Part shown: piece after piece, positions 56,001 to 61,835 of the stretch
Numbering within the stretch: position 1 is the first letter of the stretch
How the letters are laid out: each line of letters starts with the position of its first letter
From: Ursus arctos
Lineage: Eukaryota; Chordata; Mammalia; Carnivora; Ursidae
DNA length: 64,000 nucleotides
Assembly (NCBI RefSeq): GCF_023065955.2
Contig: NW_026622819.1
Location: 1,004,501 to 1,068,500 of the forward strand
Direction of reading: 5' to 3'
The notes under the pieces: model-generated
What the model was told of the DNA's origin: nothing
The model's input: only the letters and a program-made list of their open reading frames with translations
The model's database searches: none
Made by a program: the position numbers and the translations under genes

Positions 56001-56297
56001 GGACGGGGGCAGGGGTGCGCCAGGGAATAGAACCGGCCACCCCCAGAGAGGGAGGAGCCACGCGGCTGGCAGCGTCCTGGACGGAAGAAGCTGTGGGAAG
56101 GAGGAAGGGGCTCTGGGACCCCGCCGTCAGAGCACCTGCCCTCCAGTGACTTACTTGCGCCACGTGGCCGGGGGCTGCTCGGGCTCCTGGTCTGAGGATC
56201 CCAGCGTCGCGAAGAACGTGAAGGGCCAGGCGAGCAGCATCATGGTGACAATGAGCAGTAGCCGGATGGGGAAGAGCGTCAGCGTCATGAACACAAT
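28837..56297 (-). CDS. LPCAT1: LPCAT1, lysophosphatidylcholine acyltransferase 1 (exons 2-14; exon 1 outside window)
   Basis: LPCAT1 transfers acyl chains from acyl-CoA to lysophosphatidylcholine (also lyso-PAF and other acceptors) at the ER and lipid droplets. It is prominent in lung surfactant dipalmitoyl-PC synthesis. Thirteen minus-strand exons join in frame to 488 residues plus stop, starting at the residue after human position 45. Visible are an N-terminal membrane segment rich in Leu, Met and Phe (exon 2), acyltransferase motif HSSYFD (HX4D, exon 3), the VFVSR..D stretch (exon 4), motif FPEGTC (exon 5), and the PG.FIPG segment (exon 6). These are followed by EF-hands in exons 11-14 with one near-canonical loop (DESGDGRMDPRE), and a C-terminal KKLD ER-retrieval signal. 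The overall length is one residue shorter than human, with the difference in the second EF-hand. Exon 1, encoding the first roughly 45 residues, is not present. Confidence 0.97.
29140..29275. repeat. Purine-rich GGGAGG tract in LPCAT1 intron 13
   Basis: About 130 bases of almost pure G/A on the plus strand (units such as 'gggagaggg' and 'ggaggaggag'). In the transcript it is a long C/U tract lying 120-250 bases upstream of the exon 14 acceptor. Confidence 0.8.
29276..30487 (-). other. LPCAT1: Remainder of LPCAT1 intron 13
   Basis: Intron 13 spans 29022-30487. Apart from the purine-rich tract it is unique-looking, moderately GC-rich sequence with a short CA run near 29806-29818. No further exon is needed, because exons 13 and 14 join in frame. 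Confidence 0.7.
30488..30626 (-). CDS. LPCAT1: LPCAT1 exon 13 (EF-hands 2 and 3)
   Basis: The 139-bp exon has acceptor CTGCAG ending at 30627 and donor GTGAGT at 30487-30482. It encodes MYGSQDGDIDEDTLSS, the degenerate second EF-hand loop, and AIDQEGTGRITF, the start of the third. Relative to human LPCAT1 (from memory) the second loop lacks one residue and has more acidic side chains. Confidence 0.95.
30627..32174 (-). other. LPCAT1: LPCAT1 intron 12, with an unassigned low-CpG block
   Basis: The intron starts with a GC dinucleotide donor (see exon 12) and ends at CTGCAG. Positions about 31210-32150 read differently from the surrounding introns: they have few CpGs and an even base composition. 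They may be a transposable element I cannot name, or simply unique sequence. Open frames up to 201 codons (31698-32303, plus) show no recognisable protein. Confidence 0.5.
32175..32273 (-). CDS. LPCAT1: LPCAT1 exon 12 (EF-hand 1; GC splice donor)
   Basis: The 99-bp exon has acceptor CCCAG ending at 32274. The downstream boundary reads TTCAAG|GCAAGT, so the intron begins with GC (32174-32173) rather than GT. The remaining consensus (AAG before, AAGT after) is perfect, which is typical of functional GC-AG introns. The exon encodes SGDGRMDPREYVVALSVVCR and then the helix up to LAFK; joined with exon 11 it completes a near-canonical calcium-binding loop. Confidence 0.95.
32274..33330 (-). other. 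LPCAT1: LPCAT1 intron 11
   Basis: About 1.06 kb of unique-looking intron, GC-rich in its middle (32640-33000). The donor is GTGGGG at 33330-33325, weaker than average at +3 to +6. No repeats are recognised. Confidence 0.75.
33331..33484 (-). CDS. LPCAT1: LPCAT1 exon 11
   Basis: The 154-bp exon has acceptor TGTGTAG ending at 33485 and donor GTGGGG from 33330. It encodes LKPETLEKDLDKYSESAKM, a charged helix, then GGKLGLPEFAEYLGVPVSD and TLEDMFSLFDE, which leads into the first EF-hand loop. The first base completes the split glycine codon GG|G from exon 10. Confidence 0.95.
33485..34050 (-). other. LPCAT1: LPCAT1 intron 10
   Basis: A short intron of 566 bases between donor GTGAGT (34050-34045) and the exon 11 acceptor. 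Nothing else is recognised in it. Confidence 0.85.
34051..34176 (-). CDS. LPCAT1: LPCAT1 exon 10
   Basis: The 126-bp exon has acceptor TTTGCAG ending at 34177 and donor GTGAGT at 34050. It encodes ALGISVTDYTFEDCQLALAE, then GQLRLPADTCLLEFARLVRG. This is the region linking the acyltransferase domain to the EF-hand part and is nearly identical to human. Confidence 0.96.
34177..36346 (-). other. LPCAT1: LPCAT1 intron 9, left part
   Basis: Unique-looking intron with a pure run of 14 G at 34959-34972 (plus strand) and an AT-rich patch at 36080-36175 with a short TA run. No exon or interspersed repeat is recognised. Confidence 0.6.
36347..36788. repeat. 44-bp VNTR, ten copies, in LPCAT1 intron 9
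   Basis: Ten head-to-tail copies of a 44-base unit (starts GACTGGACCCTGTCCCTAG, then CGCCTACCTTCCTGAGG and a short GC-rich end). Copies are almost identical; the main variation is GAGGGG versus GAGGCG, with one early copy having GTGTGC and one with AGCACC. Such homogeneity points to recent expansion or gene conversion and predicts length polymorphism. On the transcribed-sense strand each unit contains CCCTCAGGAAGGTAGG, which resembles an acceptor followed closely by a donor. Confidence 0.97.
36789..37702 (-). other. LPCAT1: LPCAT1 intron 9, right part
   Basis: Unique intron from the VNTR to the exon 9 donor GTGAGT at 37702-37697. It is GC-rich near the exon. Nothing more is recognised. Confidence 0.7.
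37703..37785 (-). CDS. LPCAT1: LPCAT1 exon 9
   Basis: The 83-bp exon has acceptor GCCCAG ending at 37786 and donor GTGAGT from 37702. It encodes FLPVYSPSEEEKKDPALYAS and then NVRRVMAE, with the final Glu codon split GA|G. This is the end of the acyltransferase domain and is highly conserved. Confidence 0.95.
37786..38487 (-). other. LPCAT1: LPCAT1 intron 8, left part
   Basis: Unique-looking intron upstream of exon 9, with a short GTGT run at 37940-37952. No other feature is seen before the Can-SINE. Confidence 0.6.
38488..38667 (+). mobile_element. Can-SINE (SINEC) with perfect target-site duplication
   Basis: The copy runs from 'ggggcgcctgggtggctcagtc' to (AAAT)n and an A-rich tail. It is flanked by an exact 14-base direct repeat, AACTCTGAAAACTG, at 38473-38486 and 38675-38688. 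The intact duplication and low divergence indicate a comparatively young insertion. It lies antisense in LPCAT1 intron 8. Confidence 0.97.
38689..39461 (-). other. LPCAT1: LPCAT1 intron 8, middle part
   Basis: Unique-looking sequence, AT-richer from 39180 to 39360. No gene or named repeat is recognised. Confidence 0.55.
39462..39948. repeat. Degenerate minisatellite abutting the exon 8 splice donor
   Basis: Read on the minus strand, units of about 28-40 bases on the theme GTCTGTACAGATACAGTG followed by TTAC..TGGC recur roughly a dozen times. The first unit is the beginning of intron 8 itself (GTTTGTAGAGATGCGGTG, starting at 39948). The units are much diverged, so the array is old. Confidence 0.75.
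39949..40003 (-). CDS. LPCAT1: LPCAT1 exon 8
   Basis: The 55-bp exon has acceptor TTCCAAG ending at 40004 and donor GTTTGT from 39948. It encodes LKILWLTLCQFHNRVEIE. Its first base completes the alanine codon GC|G from exon 7. The donor has T at +3, weaker than the usual A or G. Confidence 0.95.
40004..41232 (-). other. LPCAT1: LPCAT1 intron 7
   Basis: About 1.2 kb of C/T-rich intron with a run of 14 C at 40097-40110 (plus strand). No further exon or named repeat is recognised; open frames here are compositional. Confidence 0.7.
41233..41267 (-). CDS. LPCAT1: LPCAT1 exon 7 (35-bp micro-exon)
   Basis: This very short exon has acceptor CCCCCAG ending at 41268 and donor GTAAGT at 41232-41227. 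It encodes DTITWTWQGPG plus the first two bases of the next alanine codon. Reading frame and sequence match human LPCAT1 exactly in this segment. Confidence 0.95.
41268..43300 (-). other. LPCAT1: LPCAT1 intron 6
   Basis: About 2.0 kb of GC-rich intron with CpG-dense stretches (42540-42840). Open frames of up to about 290 codons on either strand are compositional: they match no family and overlap one another in different frames. Confidence 0.7.
43301..43359 (-). CDS. LPCAT1: LPCAT1 exon 6
   Basis: The 59-bp exon has acceptor CCTGCAG ending at 43360 and donor GTAAGT at 43300-43295. It encodes AFIPGVPVQPVVLRYPNKL, including the proline-containing acyltransferase motif involved in acceptor binding. 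The first two bases complete glycine G|GT. Confidence 0.95.
43360..43624 (-). other. LPCAT1: LPCAT1 intron 5
   Basis: A short intron of 265 bases between donor GTATGT (43624-43619) and the exon 6 acceptor. Nothing else is seen. Confidence 0.85.
43625..43685 (-). CDS. LPCAT1: LPCAT1 exon 5 (EGTC motif)
   Basis: The 61-bp exon follows a T-rich tract and acceptor CCAAG ending at 43686; the donor is GTATGT from 43624. It encodes IMIFPEGTCTNRTCLITFKP. FPEGTC is the second conserved acyltransferase motif, which binds the phosphate of the acceptor in this family. Confidence 0.97.
43686..44798 (-). other. LPCAT1: LPCAT1 intron 4
   Basis: About 1.1 kb. Positions 43900-44480 are CpG-dense and give compositional open frames. 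No repeat or exon is recognised. Confidence 0.7.
44799..44911 (-). CDS. LPCAT1: LPCAT1 exon 4
   Basis: The 113-bp exon has acceptor CTCCCAG ending at 44912 and donor GTAATG at 44798-44793. It encodes LIKYIQPVFVSRSDQDSRRK and then TVEEIRRRAQSHGKWPQ, with the first two bases completing threonine A|CT. The region matches human with conservative changes. The donor lacks the usual G at +5. Confidence 0.96.
45290..45675 (+). repeat. LTR-like relic (MaLR pattern)
   Basis: The 3' half is recognisable: 'ccttgattctggacttccggcccccaggacagtgaga' and the following 'gtctgttgtcttcagctgcccag'. The 5' half ('gattttacgtggaaatcggg') is strongly diverged. Boundaries are approximate. Confidence 0.5.
47930..48115 (+). 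repeat. LTR-like relic (MaLR pattern), 3' half
   Basis: Contains 'gacctcggacttccagcctccaggagcgtgagaa' and 'gtccgttgtttagaagccaccagtctgcaggg', the typical end of these LTRs. The upstream part is not clearly recognisable. Confidence 0.55.
48695..49085 (+). repeat. LTR-like relic (MaLR pattern), near complete
   Basis: The order is 'aaaagatgtgtccacaccctaa', 'gaaacctcatttggga', 'gtctttgcaggtgtgatta', 'gtgaccttggacttctggctccagaactgtggga', then 'gctcttctaagccaccagc'. It is moderately diverged and includes a short TG run. Confidence 0.65.
49335..50145. repeat. G-rich minisatellite carrying about 30 splice-donor copies, abutting LPCAT1 exon 3
   Basis: About 30 head-to-tail units of roughly 20-30 bases. 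On the plus strand each has a G run (5-10 G), then TCTCACTCAC (or TCTCGCTCAC) and TCCC(g/a)G(g/t)TG. On the sense (minus) strand each unit reads GGGAGTGAGTGAGACC or the GAGC variant, so it contains GGA|GTGAGT, a consensus 5' splice site. The genuine donor of exon 3 (GGAA|GTGAGTGAGACC, 50145-50134) is the first member of the array. A second sub-type contains 'cagcaggatgggggg' at the far end (49335-49570). The plus strand has strong G-quadruplex potential. Plus-strand open frames here are artefacts. Confidence 0.95.
50146..50360 (-). CDS. LPCAT1: LPCAT1 exon 3 (HX4D catalytic motif)
   Basis: The 215-bp exon has acceptor CTGCAG ending at 50361 and donor GTGAGT from 50145. It encodes VVDFLLKAIMRTMWFSGGFH, then ILTLAPHSSYFDAI, then SSIVMKAESRDIPIWG. 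HSSYFD contains the catalytic His and Asp of the HX4D motif shared by glycerolipid acyltransferases. The first base completes the lysine codon AA|G from exon 2, and the last codon is split A|CT. Confidence 0.97.
51665..51686. repeat. Poly(C) run, 22 C
   Basis: An uninterrupted run of 22 C on the plus strand (poly(G) in the LPCAT1 transcript). The exact length may be affected by sequencing or assembly. Confidence 0.9.
52855..53075 (+). repeat. LTR-like relic (MaLR pattern), 3' half
   Basis: The end 'cccagcctccagaaccttctgctgtgg' followed by 'cccagtctgtggcacgtggtcag' follows the 3' end of the MaLR-like LTRs elsewhere in the window. The 5' part is uncertain. Confidence 0.5.
53595..53885. repeat. 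CA-rich imperfect repeat
   Basis: About 290 bases of CACAC/CACGC/CATGCA units with one pure (CA) run near 53750-53772. Frames stay open on the plus strand because the unit lacks stops; there is no gene. Confidence 0.9.
54520..54695. repeat. Pyrimidine-rich CTCCCTCC minisatellite
   Basis: Units such as 'cactccctccctccc' and 'ccctacactccttccct' recur over about 170 bases. In the LPCAT1 transcript this is a purine tract. Confidence 0.88.
55070..55285 (+). repeat. Ancient dispersed repeat (DNA-transposon type)
   Basis: The run 'agtttaggctctgtgggccgcac', then 'gtgtggctcagttccagtaaaactgtgtttataaaacca', then 'agctggatctggcccacg' follows a very common mammalian dispersed repeat. I recognise the pattern but cannot name the family with confidence. 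Confidence 0.55.
55558..55770 (+). mobile_element. Can-SINE (SINEC)
   Basis: It runs from 'ggggcacctgggtgactcagtcag' to 'aaataaataaatcttgaag'. Flanking 'agacgtattcaaaca' and 'agatgtactcaaaaca' look like a diverged target-site duplication, so it is older than the copy at 38488. It is antisense in LPCAT1 intron 2. Confidence 0.94.
56155..56297 (-). CDS. LPCAT1: LPCAT1 exon 2 (membrane segment)
   Basis: The 143-bp exon has acceptor TTTCCAG ending at 56298 and donor GTAAGT from 56154. It encodes IVFMTLTLFPIRLLLIVTMM and LLAWPFTFFATLGSS, a strongly hydrophobic segment that anchors the enzyme in the ER membrane, then DQEPEQPPATWRK. It begins in phase 0, matching the end of human exon 1. A Met in this exon should not be mistaken for the start; the true start lies in exon 1, outside the window. 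Confidence 0.96.
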
Positions 56298-57344
56298 CTG
56301 GAAAGAGAGGTGATGTCGTTCCGGAATCTGTCACCAGGGTCTGGTCCTTTGGACTCTGTGTGCGGAGCCAGGCCTGGGCCCCAGGGGCTGCCCTCACACG
56401 GTGGTGGGGCACGTGGCCAGGTGTCCTGCCGAGGCTCTCAGACTGTGCTGCTGGGCCCCTTCCCACTCCGGCCTCAAGTCCCCCGTGTGGGAATGGCAAA
56501 CAGACAGTGGAGCTTACCCCGATCCTGGCGCCCTGCAGCCCCACATCCGAGCCCCTCTCCAGCCAGGCCCAGCACACGCGCCCCGCTCTTCTTAGCCTCC
56601 GAGTCCCAGCCCAACACGGGGATGCCTTTGCAGGGCTGAGCGGCCATGCAGGGAGGCCGCAGGTACGGAGCTGGCCAGATGGACTGTGGGCCACAAGGAA
56701 GACCAGGGACTCCAGGAGACTCTCCAGCCCCAGGGAGTCATGGGCTGGAGCCCAGCCGACAGCAGGGTGCAGCCAGCCTGCCTTCAAACAAGCAGCACTG
56801 GGGGGCATCACATGCCCCCCCCATGGGTCTGGTTGGGATGATGCCAGGGGAGGGGCTCTGTGGGGACAGGCAGGCCCTACAGTGAGGGGGAGAGCAGCAA
56901 ACATGGGGTGGGGGCAGGGACGGACATGTGGGACTCTCCGGAGGGTCCAGGTCAGGGAGCATCATGGCGGACGGACAGCTCTGTCTGAAAGCAAGGACTC
57001 CTATGCAGGAAGCCACCTCTGGTTTTCACCTGGGGGCACACGCCCAGGAGTGGTGCATTCTGAGCGTAATGAGCGGGGGAGGAATGACAAAACTTAGAAC
57101 TTCCAAGGGATTTAGGATCAATAGATGCAATTTATAACTATTTGCAATAATACACACTTCAGATACATAGGTTTTCGTGCAGAGAGGACAGAAAAGACAT
57201 GCCAAGAGAAGGTGCGCGGTGATGTCTGCCAGCTGCTTGGCTGACCCAGGACAAAGGGCCTCACGGCCGCTCACCTGGCGGGGTCCCTGTTACCTGCACC
57301 TGAGCCGTGCTGACCGGCCCCCACAGACCCTTCACGGATTCTCC

Positions 57345-57610
57345 TGAGTCCTCTATGAAGACCGGCACTGCCCAACAGGCATACAGTGCAAGCCGTGTAG
57401 GTAATTCTAAATCGTCTAGCGGCCACGTGTAACACATGAAAGGGGATGAAATCAATGTAATATAGTTTACTCGTATATCTGAAATACTATCATTTCAGTG
57501 TGGACTCAATACAAACATTATGAACGAGATATTTCACACTTTTTCATGACGTCTTGTCTTGAAAATCCAGGGTTCATTTGACACTGCGGCTCATCTTGAG
57601 TCCCAACCGC
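57345..57610 (+). repeat. Ancient mammalian dispersed repeat
   Basis: The order 'gcactgcccaacaggcatacagtgcaagcc', 'taggtaattctaaatcgtctagcggcca', 'ctgaaatactatcatttcag' and 'atgaacgagatatttcaca' follows a widespread old mammalian repeat whose family name I cannot assign with confidence. It is diverged and inactive. Confidence 0.5.
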
Positions 57611-60600
57611 CCCATGGGGCTGGCGGCCGGCTGTGCACCGTGCGGACCTGCGTCACCACAGGGCCGGTGGGTCAGGGCAAGCTTGGCGCGGCCCCTGTGC
57701 TGGCCTCCTTCCCCCCCTCCCCCCCGGTCCGGGGGTGACGTTGGCGACAATGTTTCCTATCAAGCGGGGGCTTCCTCGAAGTGTAGCAAATGTTCCCCGC
57801 TGATGAGAACGTACCTCCCCACCCGTTTTTTGTGAGTCGCGTCTGCTTTAAGTCGTGAACGCGCTGAATGTCACCGCCGTCCTTCCTGCTCCCTCAGCCC
57901 GCGGACAGGGCAGCCACGGCGTTTCTAACCTGAAAACCTCGGTCACGGTGCCGGCCGCTACCCGCTGGGCCACCTTCTCTCGAGCTGCTCGAGTTTGCGT
58001 CCGGGAAAGTCAGGGGCCCTCCGGGCGGGCCCTGCGGGGACGTCCACACACCGGAGAGCCAGCTCCTAGGGGAGCTTCTACAAAGATGTATGTATCTAAT
58101 GCTGGGGGTTTTCTGCTTTTTTTTAACCGTCTATCTAGATTTTCTACATTCGCTTGAATTCGTTTCAGGGGTTTTGTCGAAGGAAATCCTCTCTGAAAGT
58201 CCCAGATTTCTCCCCAATTACTTCCCCACCGGGTGTTTTCAAGAGAACTTGAATGAAGCTGCCCCTTGCGTTCTGCCGCGTGTCTATGACAACCCTGCCC
58301 CGCCCCGCTGTGTATTTACTATTATTTGTGCCTCTAAAACTTTCCAGCCTATGTTGACAGATATTCTTCTAGTTTATTAATCTGTTTATTGAGCCGGTTT
58401 TGGACGTATTTACTGTCTCTACTGTGACCAGTCGGTCATATTAATTTTAGCTCCTACAGACTCTTTCTGAATCAACTCCAATGTCCGTCTGAACTTCCTG
58501 AGGTGAGAGCCCCGGTGTTATTTTCAGAAGTGCCCTCTTTCTCAACAGTCACGCCGAGAACACGCAGCTTTCTCGAAGTACCATCTACCCCCACAGTTAA
58601 GTTACCGGAAGGCTGAGTGTTCGCTGCCATCGACGGCCGCTGCCTGTGAAGCATGCTAACGGAACGTCTCAGAAAGTCCGTCCCATGCGGCAGGTGCAGC
58701 GCGAAGCCGCTGGCTCACCGGCGTGCTCTCCTACCGCGCACCCACTCTGCAGCCAGCTCCCATTCCCACACGTCCGTGCGGCAGAGCGTACCGCACGGGG
58801 CTCCGGGAGAGCACGCGGCTTCCACCCCCAGCCCATGCATCTCCGAACCGCAGACCAGGACGGGGCTCCGAGCGGCCCCAGGGAAGCGGTGCCGGGGAAG
58901 TGTGACCCGAACCTGCCCAGTGCCCCGGGTCAAGGCACACAGAGCTGCTCTTTACGTGGCTTAGTTAACCTACATTCCCGCAAGTGGGCCAGCAGCCACG
59001 GGGTTCACTTGGCCATTCCACATGGGACACAGCACGTGGCCAGCACTGACCCTCAGATGATGTGCTCACATGCCCGCTTTGACACGCACCCGAGAAGACA
59101 CAATCTGGTTTCCGAGCTTCACAGCCAGCGGGGAGAGGACATGTGAGTGACCATCACACACTCGGACCCTCCGTAAACAGACAAGCCTCCCACAAGGCGA
59201 TGAGTGGGCAGGTGGAACGGAACGTGGTCTGAGTCACAGACCTCCAGTGAACCGCCGTGCCTCGGCCTGAAGGACAGGGCAGGACGTGGCTCCCCAGGCA
59301 CCAACTGACGGGGCGCTGTGTGAGCTGCTTGGGGAAGGCAAGCACCCTCGGGAGCCCACGGGGTGCAGGGGGACCTGCCTGGGCTGCTCTCTGGGGCCCC
59401 AGGACTCTGCCTTCACCTGGCCCAACCAGAGGGCCCACATATTTCCGCCAGGCTCAGCCCTGCCCCAGAGGAGGGGAAACTGTCCCCAGGAGGGACAGGA
59501 CTTGGAAGGCTTCATGCAGCCCCCTCCAGAACCTTCTGTGGGCTCTGACCACTTGTCCTGAGCTCTAGGCTGCCCCCTGGTTGGATCCTCCTATTCTCCT
59601 GCACCTTCTGGCCCACTTGTCTTCACAGGCTCTGTCGCCTGTGTCCACCCTGGCCCGGCCACTGGCCTCCTGGCAGCCTTGCCACCCACCATGCCCTGTG
59701 CAAATGGGCCCAGTGTCTCAGTCTGTCTGAGCAGACTCAGTGTTTCCAGCCACAGGACGACAGCCAGCACAGCCACATCAGCCACGTGGACGTTCTCAAG
59801 TGGGCTAGGGCTGCGGAGAGACCACAATCACCAAAAAGACATTGGTAGAAAGTCCTGGCTGGACTGGAAAACAAAGGGCACAGAGCAGATGAAAGGGAGC
59901 AGTCGTGCCGTCTCCAGGCCGTTCTGCTGGGTGCCCACAAGGCGCTGTCATTAGCGGCCAGGCCGGACATGGCGCCTCCTTCCCCGAGGCCACGGGCACC
60001 TCTGCTCCTCGGCCGGCCTGGAGGGCAAGCCCATGGAATTACAGAGCCCTAGGATCACAGTCCCTGGGGGAACATGCAGGGAGGCAGGGGGCGCCCTGGG
60101 GAGAGGGCAGGGCTCCATTTCCCACAACCCAAGTAAGACCCAGCTCTGTGTGGGACACTTGACTCAGAACTCCCGGCTTGGGGGGAGGGGGACCGGGGAC
60201 AGCCCCCAAAACCCACTCCCGCAGAAGCCCCTCTCAGAGCTGGGAGGTGGGTCAGCAGGCAGCAGGCAGGGATGGACGGACAGCGGCCCTGGGCGGGGGC
60301 AGGCAGGGGCAGGCGGGGGCAGGAGAGCAGGGGCCTTGGGGAGAGAATGCTGGCCTTGCTCCCAGGTGACGGCACCGGGTGGGGGCGGAGGAGGACAAAG
60401 CAGCAGCATGGGGCGGGGGGAATGCTGCAGACAGAGCAGGAACAACTGGAAATACGGGACCTGCATCCCCTCCAAGGTCTGACGGATGCAGCCTGACTGC
60501 CCCTCTCAGCAGCCCAGTGACCCTCAAGAGCACCAGGTCAAATAAGCCGTGAGGTGCCCCCCCCACCCCCCTCGAGCTGAGGGTTTACAGCCCAGTTCTA

Positions 60601-61555
60601 GGAGGACCTGCATCCAGCCTCCCCGGCTGAGTGAGGTCACTCATGTTGGCCACGATACACTGTCCATCAGGAAGGGGTGTGCTGTGAACAGACGTGGACA
60701 TACAAGCTCACAGAGCAGCCATTCTAACCTAGCACACTGCATCAAGAGCCCCGGTGAGCAGACCCCGGTGGGGACCCACCCAGGTGCAGGGGGGATGCCA
60801 CGGCTGCCTGCGGGCTCTGAATGCCATTTCCTGCCCAAAGGAACCAGGACTCCTGGGTGAAGCCAATTCCAGGCCGGGGCGGAGAACGTGGAAGAGGAAC
60901 CAGGACAGCGGGGTACAGCTAAAATCAGGAAGGCGGCAAAGGCCCCCGGACTTCGGAGCCCCCACGGCAGACAGCAATCTGAGCACCGATAAGATCAATG
61001 CACTGACGGGACCTTCACGTGCGCTGGCGCCCTGCGTCCATCACCCCGGGCGCACACACATCTGCACACACCCCACCTCACTGGTCGCCTTTGGAGGGAC
61101 GCAGGCTCCTGGGGGTGATGCTGGCCCATGAGAGGACATCAGGCATCACACAGTTTGTCCCATGAGACTGTCCCTCGGGGCAGCCACGGGGGGCATCTGC
61201 GAGCGTTCCCCAGAGGCTCCCTAGAACCTTATCGCGCACGCACACCCAGGTGAGGGAGTGTGCGTGTGAGGCTGCGGGGCAGGCGGGGCTGATGCAGACA
61301 CGCCCGGCTCAGCGCCTGTGCGGGGGCGCGGACTGTGCTGCTGGTGCTGGGCCGTGGCTGCCGGCCGTCCTCCTCGTGGGATGCAGATACACCCGGAGCA
61401 TTTGTGGCTGAAATGGTGGAGTCTGGGCTTTGCGTCACAATCACTGGGGGTGGGAGGACAGTGGGTGTCCCTGAGACCAGAATGGCCATAAGCTGGTGAT
61501 TGCTGAGACAGGGTGGTGGGCACAGGGCTCCTGCATTTTCTCTGCTTTGGTGTAA

Positions 61556-61835
61556 GGAGCTGAACTATGTGCCCCCCACCCCGGACCTCAGAATGTGGCT
61601 GTATTTGAACACAGGGCCTTTAAGAGGTGATTAAGGTAAAATTAGGTCACTGGAGTGGACCCTAATTCCATATGGCAGGTGTCCTAAGAAGAGATTAGCT
61701 TACAGACACACAGAGGGAGGCCTTTGCAACGGCTCCTGGAAGAGACGGCGTCTACATGCCAAGGAGGGAGGCCTCAGGAGGAGCTTGGAGAGCGGACTTC
61801 CAGCCTCCAGGACCAGGGCGAGGAGCGCCTGTTGC
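61556..61835 (+). repeat. LTR-like relic (MaLR pattern)
   Basis: Motifs in order: 'acctcagaatgtggctgtattt', 'gggcctttaagaggtgattaaggtaaaattaggtca', 'gtgtcctaagaagagatta', 'acacacagagggaggc', 'catgccaaggagggaggcctcagg', 'gacttccagcctccagg'. This is the clearest forward copy of the family in the window. Confidence 0.7.

Larger units (their letters stand above)
50361..56154 (-). other. LPCAT1: LPCAT1 intron 2
   Basis: About 5.8 kb between donor GTAAGT (56154-56149) and the exon 3 acceptor. It contains simple repeats, a Can-SINE and LTR or DNA-transposon relics listed separately. No further exon is recognised. Confidence 0.75.

Noticed and set aside
55993..56904. Minus-strand open frame of 303 codons over LPCAT1 exon 2
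   Set aside because: It reads exon 2 in the wrong frame. The correct frame is fixed by similarity to human LPCAT1 and by phase-compatible splice sites.
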